From NCBI RefSeq assembly GCF_003933745.1, contig NZ_RSEB01000002.1:372001-436000 (forward strand): 64,000 nt of DNA, written 5' to 3'. The notes beneath the pieces were generated by a model. The model did not search any database, was not told the origin of the DNA, and saw only the letters and a program-made list of their open reading frames with translations. This DNA is from Glycomyces terrestris (lineage in GTDB: Bacteria; Actinomycetota; Actinomycetes; Mycobacteriales; Micromonosporaceae). A program made the translations under genes and the position numbers. Shown here one piece after another: positions 52,601 through 61,024 of this stretch (the stretch's first letter is position 1; every line of letters starts with the position of its first letter).

Positions 52601-53266
52601 TCAGCGCAGGCCGCGATCGCGGGCGTAGATCGCCGCCTGGGTGCGGTCGCGCAGTCCCAGGCGGGCGAGGATGCGCGAGACGTGGTTCTTCACCGTGCCC
52701 TCGCTGAGGTACAGGCGCGCGGCGATCTCGCGGTTCGTGGCCCCGGCGCCGAGGAGGCGAAGCACGTCGACCTCCCTGTCCGACAGGCGGTCCGGCAGCT
52801 GCGGCTCGGCCCGCGCGGGGGCGAGCGCCGCCGTGAGGCTCGCCGCGGCGGCCGGGTCGAACTGGACCACGCCGGTGCACGCGGTGCGGATCGCGTCGGC
52901 GAGGTCCTGCGACGGCCGGTCCTTGAGCAGGTACCCGCGGGCTCCCGCCCGCATCGCCTCCACGATGCTGTCCTGGTCGTCGAACGTGGTGAGCATGACG
53001 ACCAGGCACTCCGGCCGCCGCTCCCGCAGCGCCCGCGTCGCCGCGATCCCGTCCCCGCCGGGCATCCGCACGTCCATGAGCACCAGGTCCGCGCCCGTCT
53101 CCACCGCCGCCTCGACCGCCTCGCGGCCGTCGGCCGCGGTCCCCACCACCGCGATGCCCTCCTGGAGGTCCAGCAGCGCCGCGATCGACTCGCGCACCAG
53201 CCGCTGGTCGTCCGCCACGACCACCCGGATCGACTGCGCCCCTTCGTCTTCCACCGCCGCCCTCAT
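52601..53266 (-). CDS. NarL/LuxR-type response regulator
   Basis: 221 aa. Receiver with SIRVVVADDQRLVRESIAALL, phospho-Asp in DLVLMDVRMPGGDG, Lys in GYLLKDRPSQDL; LuxR domain LSDREVDVLRLLGAGATNRE, EGTVKNHVSRILARL. Its ATG at 53266 overlaps the kinase stop (ATGA). Partner of the kinase upstream. Second of three such pairs. Confidence 0.9.
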   Translation of the reverse strand: MRAAVEDEGAQSIRVVVADDQRLVRESIAALLDLQEGIAVVGTAADGREAVEAAVETGADLVLMDVRMPGGDGIAATRALRERRPECLVVMLTTFDDQDSIVEAMRAGARGYLLKDRPSQDLADAIRTACTGVVQFDPAAAASLTAALAPARAEPQLPDRLSDREVDVLRLLGAGATNREIAARLYLSEGTVKNHVSRILARLGLRDRTQAAIYARDRGLR

Positions 53267-54444
53267 CCCGCCGCGCTCGGCACGACCGCCGTCAGCCGCG
53301 TCCCCGCCCCCGGGGCGCTCTCGACCGCGAGCGTCCCGCCCGCCAGCTCCAGCCGCTCCCGCATCCCCGCCAGGCCCGCGCCCTCCCGGCCCGCCGCGAA
53401 GCCGCGCCCGTCGTCGGCGACCACGAGCCGCCCCCGGTCCGCCTCCAGCCGCAACCGCACCTCGACCCGCTCGGCCCCGGCGTGCCTGCGCGCGTTCGTG
53501 ACCCCCTCCTGCGCGGCCCGGAACAGCGCCACCAGCGCGTCCCGCGTGAACGGCCCCTCGTCGCCCCCGGCCTCGACCACCACGAGCGGCGACCGGCCCG
53601 AGCGCAGCGCCAGCTCCTCCAGCGAGGCCGCCAGCCGGAACGGCTCGGCGTCGGCGCGCAGCGTCCGCACCGACGCCCGGACCTCCTCCAGCGCCCGCTG
53701 CGCCGAGTGCCGCGCGTCCGCGACCGCCGCGTCCGCCACGGCCGCATCGCGGTCCCGGTACGCCGCCGCCTTCTCCAGCAGCACGCTGATCGCCGTCAGG
53801 TGGTGCCCGAGCCCGTCGTGGATGTCGCGGGCCAGCCGCCCGCGCTCGGCGGCCGCCGACAGGTCCGCGACCTGGTCGGCGTAGGCCCGCAGCCGCGCGT
53901 GCGAGGACTCCACCCGGGCGCGCTGGCGCTGCTCCTCGACCGCGACCGACGCCATCGCGACCGCGAGGACCAGGCCGATCGCGAACATGAGCACGTCGGC
54001 CACCGCCTCGGTCCGCCCGTGCCAGGCCGGGTCGGCGAGCTGGAACCCGATCACGATGCCGCCCAAGCACAACGCCCCGGCCGCGACGCTCGCAGCCGGC
54101 CCGAGTACGAAGTACGCGCCGAACGGCAGCAGCAGGAACAGCACCCGCGACAGCCCCGACCCGTCCGCGGCGGCCACCACCAGGAACAGGCCCAGGCGCA
54201 CCGCCAGCAGCAGCGTCCCCGGCAGCGGCGGCGTCCCGGCCGGCCAGCGGCGGCGCTCGCCCCAGTCGAGCGCGGCCAGCGCGGCGAGGCCCGCCGCGAA
54301 CGGCAGGGCGCGCGTGTCGCCCAGGCCCCGGAGGCCCGCGTAGGCGCCCGCGACGGCGACCGCCGCGTACAGGGCCGGCGAGACCCACGGGACCGGGGCC
54401 GCCGGGAGCCCGTCGGGGCGCCGCGGCCGGGAGGGGAGGGGCAT
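53263..54444 (-). CDS. Sensor histidine kinase (HisKA_3 type)
   Basis: 393 aa. Six or so membrane segments in the first 160 residues, HisKA_3 site LARDIHDGLGHHLTAISVLL, and a complete ATPase domain: FRAAQEGVTNARRHAGAE (N box), VADDGRGFAAGREGAGLAGM (G1) and LAGGTLAVESAPGAGT (G2). ATG at 54444 is at the leaderless distance from TATCCT. First gene of the kinase-regulator operon. Confidence 0.9.
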   Translation of the reverse strand: MPLPSRPRRPDGLPAAPVPWVSPALYAAVAVAGAYAGLRGLGDTRALPFAAGLAALAALDWGERRRWPAGTPPLPGTLLLAVRLGLFLVVAAADGSGLSRVLFLLLPFGAYFVLGPAASVAAGALCLGGIVIGFQLADPAWHGRTEAVADVLMFAIGLVLAVAMASVAVEEQRQRARVESSHARLRAYADQVADLSAAAERGRLARDIHDGLGHHLTAISVLLEKAAAYRDRDAAVADAAVADARHSAQRALEEVRASVRTLRADAEPFRLAASLEELALRSGRSPLVVVEAGGDEGPFTRDALVALFRAAQEGVTNARRHAGAERVEVRLRLEADRGRLVVADDGRGFAAGREGAGLAGMRERLELAGGTLAVESAPGAGTRLTAVVPSAAG

Positions 54445-54450
54445 GACCGC

Positions 54451-54456
54451 AGGATA
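54451..54456 (-). promoter_or_regulatory. -10 box of kinase-regulator operon, leaderless
   Basis: TATCCT on the minus strand, last base 7 nt before the ATG at 54444. Confidence 0.55.
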
Positions 54457-54587
54457 TGCAGCCCAACGGGTCCGGTCAACCTGCCGGAGGTCATGTGCCG
54501 GCCGGCACGGGTCCCGGCGCCGCGCGGCGGCCGACTCCGGCCCCGCGGCACTGCCGCCGCGGCCGCGCCGTCCCTAGCGTCGGAGGC

Positions 54588-55166
54588 ATGAACGCACCGC
54601 TTCGCATCGGCGCCGCCACCGGCGCCGCCTCCGGCGTCCTCATCGCCGCCGCCTCCGCCGTCGAGATCGTCACGGGGGAGGTCCCGGCGACGGGCCTCGC
54701 CCTCGGGATCGCCCCCGCGCTCGGCCTGCCCCTCGTCGTCGCCCTCCACCTCGGCCACCGCGGCGCCGCCCGCGGCCTCGGCTCGATCGCCTACGCGCTC
54801 AACCTGGTCGGACTCGGCCTGTTCGGCGGCGCGGGCTTCGCCCTGAACCTGGTCCTCATCCACCTCGACCCCGCCGTCACCGCGGGCCTCCCGGCGGCGG
54901 CCACGGCCGCGCTCCTCGGCAGCGCCCTCGTCTTCAGCGCCGGGACCGTCCTCTTCGGCGTCGCGATGCTCCGCGCCGGCGTCTATCCGCGCGTCCCGGT
55001 CGCCTTGTACGCCTTCGCGTTCCCGCTCATCGCGCTGCTCGCGCCCCTGCCCGACGACCTGTTCGTCAGCGCCGTGCACATCGCCGGCGGCGCGGCGCTC
55101 GTCTGGCTCGCCCGCGCCGTGCACGCGCAGGCCCGCGCCGAGCACCGGATCGGGGCACCGGTCTGA
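54588..55166 (+). CDS. Hypothetical multi-pass membrane protein
   Basis: 192 aa, about six membrane segments (GAASGVLIAAASAVEIVTG, ALGLPLVVALHLGH, AYALNLVGLGLFGGAGFALN, LLGSALVFSAGTVLFGVAML, ALYAFAFPLIALLAPLP, VHIAGGAALVWLARAV). Not assigned to a named family. ATG with TAGCGT 8 nt upstream and GGAGG in between. Divergent from the two-component operon at 52.6-54.4 kb and so a possible target of it. Confidence 0.65.
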   Translation: MNAPLRIGAATGAASGVLIAAASAVEIVTGEVPATGLALGIAPALGLPLVVALHLGHRGAARGLGSIAYALNLVGLGLFGGAGFALNLVLIHLDPAVTAGLPAAATAALLGSALVFSAGTVLFGVAMLRAGVYPRVPVALYAFAFPLIALLAPLPDDLFVSAVHIAGGAALVWLARAVHAQARAEHRIGAPV

Positions 55167-55345
55167 TCCCGGCCGGATCGGGGCCCGCGTCAGTTCCGGC
55201 GGGAGACGGTTTCGCTAGTATGTGCGGAACCGCCGCTCTCCAAAGAGGGACGGTACTGCTCCCGCACCCGTTGCCGCGTCGCCGTTCACCGGCCCGCCGC
55301 ACGCGCGGTGCGCGAAGGTCATGATCCTGTTAGGAAGGCGACGCA

Positions 55346-55693
55346 GTGGCGAAGAAGACCGTGGTCACGTTGTTCGACGACATCGACGGGAGCGAGGGGG
55401 CCTCGACGGTCGAGTTCGGCATCGACGGCTACCTGTACAGCATCGACCTCTCCGACGCGCACGCCGAGGAGCTGCGCGACCGCCTCACGGCCTACCGCGA
55501 GTTCGGCACCGAACTGGGCCGCTACCACGCGAGCAAGGTCCTCCCCGTGAAGGCCCGCGGCACCACCTCCCGCGACGACCGCGACCGCAACCGCGACATC
55601 CGCCGTTGGGCCGAGGAGAACAACCTCCCCGTGAAGGCCCGCGGCAAGCTCCCCGACGGCGTGGTCGCCCGCTACAACGAGGCCCACTCCTAA
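55346..55693 (+). CDS. lsr2: Lsr2 nucleoid-associated protein
   Basis: 115 aa. N-terminal dimerisation domain MAKKTVVTLFDDIDGSEGAS, then VEFGIDGYLYSIDLSD, a charged linker, and a C-terminal DNA-binding domain DIRRWAEENN, ARGKLPDGVVARYNEAH. Lsr2 bridges A+T-rich DNA and silences foreign genes. The usual RGR minor-groove motif reads RGK here. LPVKARG occurs twice, once in the linker and once in the DNA-binding domain, from an exact 23-bp in-frame repeat. GTG start; a leader of about 120 nt follows TAGTAT. Confidence 0.92.
   Translation: MAKKTVVTLFDDIDGSEGASTVEFGIDGYLYSIDLSDAHAEELRDRLTAYREFGTELGRYHASKVLPVKARGTTSRDDRDRNRDIRRWAEENNLPVKARGKLPDGVVARYNEAHS
55540..55646 (+). repeat. Exact 23-bp direct repeat inside lsr2
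   Basis: Copies at 55540-55562 and 55624-55646, both reading CCTCCCCGTGAAGGCCCGCG followed by GCA, 84 bp (28 codons) apart and in the same frame; each encodes LPVKARG. Confidence 0.9.
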
Positions 55694-55698
55694 ACGCG

Positions 55699-55730
55699 CG
55701 AGCGCGGTCCGGGCACCCGGACCGCGCTCG
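55699..55730. terminator. Bidirectional terminator between lsr2 and hydrolase gene
   Basis: Arms 55699-55713 (CGAGCGCGGTCCGGG) and 55716-55730, 15-bp perfect inverted repeat. Confidence 0.8.
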
Positions 55731-55736
55731 AACGCA

Positions 55737-56594
55737 CTACTTCGCGAGGACGTCCCGCAGGGCCGCCGCGAACTCGTCCGGCTTGCCCGTCTGCCCGTAC
55801 TCGCCGCCGAGGAACGCGCCGTGGTCCCCGGGCATCACGAGCGGCTCGACGCCGATCCGCTCGGCCACCGCGCGCCCGCCCCGGGCGGCGAACGTGTCGC
55901 CGGACTCGGCGCCCACCGCGACCACGATCCGCGTCGACGCGGCCCGCAGCGCCTGGTAGTCGTGCTCGTACGCCCCGCAGGTGCGCATGTTCTGGCCCAG
56001 CAGCGGGTCGTCCCGCGTGCCGTCGTCCTCGGCCGGCAGGCCGAACGCGGCCGGGTCGGGCGCGGGCCGCTCCAGGTACTCGGCGGTGAACGGCCCCTCG
56101 TGCGTGACGAGCGCGAGGAACCTCGCCATCCCCGCGCCGAACCCGGACTTCAGGTACGTGTCCCGGATGTCGCGGCTCGCCGCCAGCGCGAACTCGCTGT
56201 CCGGCAGCGCGCTCGCGGCCGGCGGCTCGTGCGCGACGAGGGTCCCGACGAGCTCCGGGTGAGCGGCGACGAGCGCTAGCGCGTTCACGGCCCCGCCGCT
56301 GCTCGCGAACACGTCCACGGGCGCGCCGCCGGCCGCCTCGATGACGCGGCGCAGGTCGTCGGCGTGCTCCTCCGGCGTCGACTCCTCGGCGCCGTCGGTG
56401 CGGCGGCTGCGCTCGGACCCGCGCGGGTCGTAGGTGACCACGCGCCGGTCGGGGAAGTGCGACGCGAGCGTGACGAAGCCGGCGGCGGCCATCGGCGAGC
56501 CGATCAGCAGCAGTGTCGGCCCGTCGCCCTCGCGGACGTCGTAGTGCAGTTCGGCGCCCGGCGCGTCCAGCGTGTGCGTCTCGGGTTCGGTCAT
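55737..56594 (-). CDS. Alpha/beta-fold hydrolase
   Basis: 285 aa. Core motifs: LLLIGSPMAAAGFVTLASHF (oxyanion strand region), VVTYDPRGSERSRR, nucleophile elbow VFASSGGAVNALALVAAHPE with Ser near residue 100 (first Gly of GxSxG is Ala), and the final LVMPGDHGAFLGGEYG with the catalytic His. Cytoplasmic, substrate unknown. ATG with GAGGAGA upstream. Stands alone, convergent with lsr2. Confidence 0.82.
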   Translation of the reverse strand: MTEPETHTLDAPGAELHYDVREGDGPTLLLIGSPMAAAGFVTLASHFPDRRVVTYDPRGSERSRRTDGAEESTPEEHADDLRRVIEAAGGAPVDVFASSGGAVNALALVAAHPELVGTLVAHEPPAASALPDSEFALAASRDIRDTYLKSGFGAGMARFLALVTHEGPFTAEYLERPAPDPAAFGLPAEDDGTRDDPLLGQNMRTCGAYEHDYQALRAASTRIVVAVGAESGDTFAARGGRAVAERIGVEPLVMPGDHGAFLGGEYGQTGKPDEFAAALRDVLAK

Positions 56595-56728
56595 GATGTC
56601 TCCTCACTCCAACGGGTTCCTGGGGATAGGACGAGCCTGGGGCATCCGATTCATCGGCGCGCCGATATCGCCGAACCGCGGCGGCGGGCCCCGGGCCGCG
56701 GGGCAGAATCGGGGGCAGGAGGCGAACG

Positions 56729-57064
56729 ATGAACATCAACGTGGACCGATCCAGCGTCGCCATGGGCGACGACGTGTACCCGCACGCCGAGACCGTCGAC
56801 CTGCCGGAGTCGAGCACGATCGCCGAGGCGGTCGCGTACCTGCGGCAGCGCCGGTTCCTGGCGCAGATCGCGGGCGGGCGCGCGACCTGGGTGCTGGAGG
56901 TGAACGGCAGCCCGGTCGCGGTGATCGCGCAGCAGTGGGCCGAGCCGAAGTTCATCACCGACCCGAACGACCGGCTCGGCTCCTTCGGCGCCGACGTGTC
57001 GCTCATGTTCAAGTACCGGGCCCAGATCGACCCGGACGACCTCTACGACACCCTCTCGCAGTAG
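56729..57064 (+). CDS. Small hypothetical protein
   Basis: 111 aa soluble protein, not recognised. MNINVDRSSVAMGDDVYPHA, then AEAVAYLRQRRFLAQIAGGR, ATWVLEVNGSPVAVIAQQWA and a C-terminal DPDDLYDTLSQ. Good ribosome site (GGAGG, 7 bases before ATG), strong codon bias and a terminator directly after support a real gene. Convergent with helD. Confidence 0.65.
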   Translation: MNINVDRSSVAMGDDVYPHAETVDLPESSTIAEAVAYLRQRRFLAQIAGGRATWVLEVNGSPVAVIAQQWAEPKFITDPNDRLGSFGADVSLMFKYRAQIDPDDLYDTLSQ

Positions 57065-57078
57065 CCGTCCGGGCCGCG

Positions 57079-57119
57079 CGGGTCGCCGCGGCTCGGCCCC
57101 GGTCGGCCGCGGCGACCCG
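57079..57119. terminator. Bidirectional terminator before helD 3' end
   Basis: Arms 57079-57091 (CGGGTCGCCGCGG) and 57107-57119, 13-bp perfect stem with 15-base loop. Confidence 0.75.
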
Positions 57120-57142
57120 TTCCGTCTGCCCCGCAAGCGGAC

Positions 57143-59299
57143 TCAGCTCGTGAGCACGACCAGCCGCTGCGTGGCGCGCGTCATCGCCACGTACCGGTCC
57201 ACGGCCCCCTCGATCCCGTCCCCGAAGTCCTCGGGGTCGACGAGGACCACGAGGTCGAACTCGAGGCCCTTCGACAGCTCGGGCGTGAGCGAGCGGACGC
57301 GCGGGCGGGCCGCGAACCCCGGGTCCCCGATGACGCACGCCGTCCCCTCGGGGTGCGACGCCAGCCAGTCCTCCAGCAGCCCTTCGAGATCGGCCCTGGA
57401 CCCGCGCCCCACCGGGACGCCGCCGCGGCGCACCGACGTCGGCACGTTCGCGTCCGGCAGCGCCGCCCTGACGACCCGCTCGGCCTCGGCCATGACCTCC
57501 TCGGGCGTCCGGTAGTTGATGGTCAGCGAGCGGATGTCGACGCGCCCCATGCCGACCCGCTCCAGCCGCTCGGTCCACGACTCGGTGAAGCCGCGCCGGG
57601 CCTGGGCCCGGTCGCCGACGATCGTGAAGCTGCGCGAGGGGCACCGCTGGAGCAGCATCTGCCACTCGGCGTCGGTGAGCTCCTGGGCCTCGTCGACCAC
57701 GATGTGCGCGAACGGCCCCGCGAGGGGGTCCGGGTCGGCCTCCTCCAGGTCCTCGTAGTGCACGAGCGCGTCCTGGAGGTCGGCGCCGTGGAGGATGACC
57801 ATCTCCTCGACGTTCCCGTCGCCGGCTTCGAGGATGTCCTCCACGACCTTGTCGATGACCTCCCGCTCGGCGGCGATCTCGGCCTCCCGGCGCCGGGCCC
57901 GCCGCGACGCCTCCGCGTCGCCGAGGCGCCGGCGGGCCGCGTCGAGCAGCGGCAGGTCGGACGCGGTCCACGCGAACGGGTCCGGCCGCTGGAGCCGCGC
58001 GACCTCGGCGTTCCCGAGGTGCGGGGCGCACCAGGCGAGGAACTCGGGGGAGGCCCAGAACGCGGCGACGAGGTCGGCCGGCTCGATGAGCGGCCACGCC
58101 TTGTCGAACGCGGTCCGGAACTCGCGGTCGCGGGCGAGGTCGCGGCGCAGCGGCTCCTCGGCGGCGTCCTCGGGGAGCTTCGCGAGGACGATCGCCACCA
58201 GTTCCCGCCACACCAGGTCGCGGGCCTCGTTGTGCGCGACGGCGGGTCCGGCCGCGCCGAACGCGTCGGCCCAGTCCGCGGCGCTCAGATACGCCTCGCC
58301 CCAAGGGGTGTCGAGGCGCATGCCGCGCTGGGGCGGCAGCTCGTAGCGGCGCGCGGCCGCCTCGACCGCCCGCACCAGCTCGGCGGACGCCTTGAGCCGG
58401 GCGACCTCCGGGTCGGCCTCGGCGGGCAGGTCGGCGCCGCCGGGGACGAGGTCGCGGAGCGTGCAGGTCTGCACGCCCTCCTCGCCGAGGCTCGGCAGCA
58501 CGTCGGAGACGTACGCGAGGTACGGCTCGCTCGGGCCGACCACGAGGATGTCGCCGCGGTGGTGGCCCAGGCGCGGATCGGAGTACAGCAGGTACGCGGC
58601 GCGGTGGAGCGCGACGACGGTCTTGCCGGTGCCCGGCCCGCCGTCGACCACGAGCGCGCCGCTCGCAGGCGCCCGGATGACCGCGTCCTGGTCGGCCTGG
58701 ATGGTGCCGAGGACGTCCCGCATCCGCTCCGACCGCTCGGTGCCCAGGCTCGCGATGAACGCCGACTGGTCGTCCAGCGCCGCGGCGTGGCCGGCGAAGC
58801 CGTCCGCGTCGAACACCTCGTCCCAGTAGTCGGTGATCCGCCCGCCCGTCCACCGGTAGCGGCGGCGGCTCTCCAGGCCCATCGGCTCCCCGTGCGTCGC
58901 ACCGAAGAACGGCTCGGCCGCCGGGGACCGCCAGTCGACCAGCAGCCGCCGGCCCGCGCCGTCGGTGAGCCCGATCCGACCGATGTAGACGGTGGTGCCG
59001 TCCCGGCCGACGGCCTTCCCCAGGCACAGGTCGAGCCCGTACCGGCGCAGGGTCGCGATGCGGCCGGTGAGCCGGTGGATGTCGCGGTCCCGGTCGGCGG
59101 CGTCCTGGCCCTCGAACCGGCCGGTGCCGCCGGGAGCCCGCCGCAGGGCCGCCAGTTGCGCGGACAGGTCGGCGACCGACCGCTCCAGGGTCGCGGCGAT
59201 GTCAGCGAAGTGCCGCTCGTCGGCGGCGATGAGCGCCGGGTCCGCCTTGGCGGACAGGCGTTCCGGCAGGTCGAACGCGCTCGCGCGGGGTGCGCTCAC
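57143..59299 (-). CDS. helD: HelD/HelR-like RNA polymerase-recycling helicase (UvrD-like)
   Basis: 718 aa. SF1 ATPase of the HelD family: N-terminal long helices that enter the polymerase secondary channel (DERHFADIAATLERSVADLS), the family segment YIGRIGLTDGAGRRLLVDWR, Walker A VVDGGPGTGKTVVALHRAAY, motif HIVVDEAQELTDAEW (Walker B), SFTIVGDRAQ, LTINYRTPEEV and a C-terminal VAMTRATQRLVVLTS. HelD proteins displace stalled or drug-bound RNA polymerase; actinobacterial HelR gives rifamycin tolerance. GTG at 59299 overlaps the stop of the upstream glycosyltransferase (GTGA). HelD and HelR cannot be told apart by eye. Confidence 0.9.
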   Translation of the reverse strand: MSAPRASAFDLPERLSAKADPALIAADERHFADIAATLERSVADLSAQLAALRRAPGGTGRFEGQDAADRDRDIHRLTGRIATLRRYGLDLCLGKAVGRDGTTVYIGRIGLTDGAGRRLLVDWRSPAAEPFFGATHGEPMGLESRRRYRWTGGRITDYWDEVFDADGFAGHAAALDDQSAFIASLGTERSERMRDVLGTIQADQDAVIRAPASGALVVDGGPGTGKTVVALHRAAYLLYSDPRLGHHRGDILVVGPSEPYLAYVSDVLPSLGEEGVQTCTLRDLVPGGADLPAEADPEVARLKASAELVRAVEAAARRYELPPQRGMRLDTPWGEAYLSAADWADAFGAAGPAVAHNEARDLVWRELVAIVLAKLPEDAAEEPLRRDLARDREFRTAFDKAWPLIEPADLVAAFWASPEFLAWCAPHLGNAEVARLQRPDPFAWTASDLPLLDAARRRLGDAEASRRARRREAEIAAEREVIDKVVEDILEAGDGNVEEMVILHGADLQDALVHYEDLEEADPDPLAGPFAHIVVDEAQELTDAEWQMLLQRCPSRSFTIVGDRAQARRGFTESWTERLERVGMGRVDIRSLTINYRTPEEVMAEAERVVRAALPDANVPTSVRRGGVPVGRGSRADLEGLLEDWLASHPEGTACVIGDPGFAARPRVRSLTPELSKGLEFDLVVLVDPEDFGDGIEGAVDRYVAMTRATQRLVVLTS

Positions 59300-60504
59300 C
59301 GGCGGTCCCCCTCGCTGAGGAGCCGCGCGGCCCGGGCCGCGCCGTCGGTGACGATGCCCGCGCCGACCTCGGCCGCGCACGCCTGCGTCGCGGGTGCGAG
59401 CGCGGTCTCCAGGGCCGCGGCCATCGCGTCGAACGTCGGGACCGGGCCGTCGTGCCCGGCGCCGATGCCGAGCGCGGCGACCCGCCCGGCCCAGTACGGC
59501 TGGTCGGCGATCTGGGGGACCACGACCTGCGGCACCCCCGCGGCCGCGGCCTTGTGGGTGGTGCCCGCGCCGCCGTGGTGCACGACGGCCGCCATGCGCG
59601 GGAACAGCTTCCGGTGGTTGCTCTCGCCCACCGCGAAGCAGTCGGGGCCGCTGACGCCGAGCTCGGCCCAGCCGCGGGAGACGACGATCCGGCGCCCGTG
59701 CGCGCGCACGGCCGCGGCCGCCGCGGCGGCGGCGTCCTTCCCGGACTGGAACGGCATGGAGCCGAAGCCGATGTACACCGGCGGCTCGCCGGCGTCGAGG
59801 AACGCCTCCAGGTCGTCCGGGAGCGGCCGCTCGTCCGGCACGAACCACGCGCCGGTCTGGACGACCGGTGACGCGGCGTCCTCGGGCCAGGGCCCGAGCA
59901 GCGGGTCGGTGGCGAGCAGCGGCCCGTCCCCGAGGAGGTAGCCGCGCACGTCCTCGACCTCGCCGAGCCCCACCTCGGCGCGGTGCGCGTTCAGGGCCGG
60001 GCCGTACAGGAACCGCAGGTTCTCGGCGTCGACCTCCCACAGGGCCCGGTTGTCGCTCTCGCCCTCCGGGAACGGCTTCCCCGGCCGCGGGAGCGGGCGG
60101 TGCAGCGGCGAGGGCAGCGCGCCCGGCACGTACGCGGCGAAGCGGTACGGCACGCCGAGCCGCTCGGCCGCGAGCGCGGCCCCGGCCGGCGGCAGGCCCG
60201 CCCCGACGACGGCGTCGCAGCCCGCGCCCGCGCGGAGCACCGTCTCGTACTGGACGTCGACGAGCCCGGAGGCGATCCGGGGCGCGTCCGCGAGCGACGG
60301 CGGCCGGTCGCCGCTGATCTTGGGCCGCACGGGTTCCCCGAGCGGCACGAGTTCGACGCCGAGGCCGCCGAGGCGGCGCGCGAACTCCTCGTCCGGCGGC
60401 GCGCACACCACCGCCTCGTCGCCCTGCGCGCGCAGTTCCGCGGCGAGCCCCGCGATCGGCTCGACGTCTCCGCGCGATCCGAAGGTCGTCATCAACACTC
60501 GCAT
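59296..60504 (-). CDS. GT1-family glycosyltransferase (MGT/vancomycin type), rifamycin-transferase-like
   Basis: 402 aa. N-terminal MRVLMTTFGSRGDVEPIAGL, then CAPPDEEFARRLGGLGVELV, C-terminal nucleotide-sugar site with VYIGFGSMPFQ, FPRMAAVVHHGGAGTTHKAA and GVPQVVVPQIADQPYWAGRV. This is the GT-B fold of macrolide, glycopeptide and rifamycin glycosyltransferases. GGGAG lies 6 bases before the ATG. It is translationally coupled to helD. A drug-inactivating role is inferred from this partner; natural-product tailoring is the alternative, but no biosynthetic genes are nearby. Confidence 0.87.
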   Translation of the reverse strand: MRVLMTTFGSRGDVEPIAGLAAELRAQGDEAVVCAPPDEEFARRLGGLGVELVPLGEPVRPKISGDRPPSLADAPRIASGLVDVQYETVLRAGAGCDAVVGAGLPPAGAALAAERLGVPYRFAAYVPGALPSPLHRPLPRPGKPFPEGESDNRALWEVDAENLRFLYGPALNAHRAEVGLGEVEDVRGYLLGDGPLLATDPLLGPWPEDAASPVVQTGAWFVPDERPLPDDLEAFLDAGEPPVYIGFGSMPFQSGKDAAAAAAAAVRAHGRRIVVSRGWAELGVSGPDCFAVGESNHRKLFPRMAAVVHHGGAGTTHKAAAAGVPQVVVPQIADQPYWAGRVAALGIGAGHDGPVPTFDAMAAALETALAPATQACAAEVGAGIVTDGAARAARLLSEGDRR

Positions 60505-60820
60505 GTCCAGCTCCCGTCTCAGCGGATCTCATGCTCAGACCCGTCATTGTGCCGCAGGTCAGAGGGGTCGTCGGCACCCCGATGCGGCCGGTTTCGCGAC
60601 CGGTGCGGTATAAACTGAAGTGGGAGGGAGCGAGAGGCCCCTTCCCTTCGTCGTTTCCGGGCGAATCACAACGCACCGGGCGAATCCACCCTCCGAATCG
60701 CACATTCGCATCGCGTTGATTCGGCCTCCACTTTGGGTACAGCACTTGCAGGCCGGGATCTTGCCGCCAGTGCGGCGACGGGCGGTGCCCCGGCCCTCCG
60801 CCCGCCGCTGGGAGGCCGAC
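60505..60820. other. Divergent intergenic region upstream of glycosyltransferase-helD operon
   Basis: 316 bp without a convincing gene. It carries the leftward promoter of the glycosyltransferase operon (possible -10 boxes CACAAT near 60550 and TATACC near 60610 on the minus strand), a CCGGT / ACCGG hairpin near 60590-60610, and the ribosome site of the small gene at 60821. A G+C-poorer segment lies at 60640-60730. Confidence 0.5.
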
Positions 60821-60985
60821 ATGGCTGTCTTCCAAGCCCTCTTCTACCTCATCGCGATCGTGCTGCTCGTCATCGCCGCACTCCCGCTCGGCACGCGCCG
60901 CACCCGCGGCCTCGGTCTCGGCCTGCTGGCCGCGGCCTTCGCGCTCACGGCGTTCAGCGCCCCCGTGTTCGACGCCGCGTTCTAG
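60821..60985 (+). CDS. Small two-helix membrane protein
   Basis: 54 aa: MAVFQALFYLIAIVLLVIAA, a short basic turn (LGTRRTRGLG) and a second hydrophobic segment (LLAAAFALTAFSAP). GGGAGG lies 5 bases before the ATG, and a hairpin follows the stop. Not recognised; too short for reliable comparison. Longer in-frame starts upstream have no ribosome site. Confidence 0.55.
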   Translation: MAVFQALFYLIAIVLLVIAALPLGTRRTRGLGLGLLAAAFALTAFSAPVFDAAF

Positions 60986-60994
60986 CCCGCCCCC

Positions 60995-61023
60995 GCCGGC
61001 CGGACCGCACCGGCCCGGCCGGC
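60995..61023. terminator. Bidirectional hairpin terminator
   Basis: GCCGGCCGG / CCGGCCGGC, 9-bp stem, 11-base loop, between convergent genes. Confidence 0.6.
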
Positions 61024-61024
61024 C

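Noticed and set aside
60505-60820. Rifamycin-associated element upstream of the glycosyltransferase
   Set aside because: I looked for the G+C-rich inverted repeat I remember for this element and saw none; only a short CCGGT/ACCGG hairpin is present. The resistance idea therefore rests on gene content alone.
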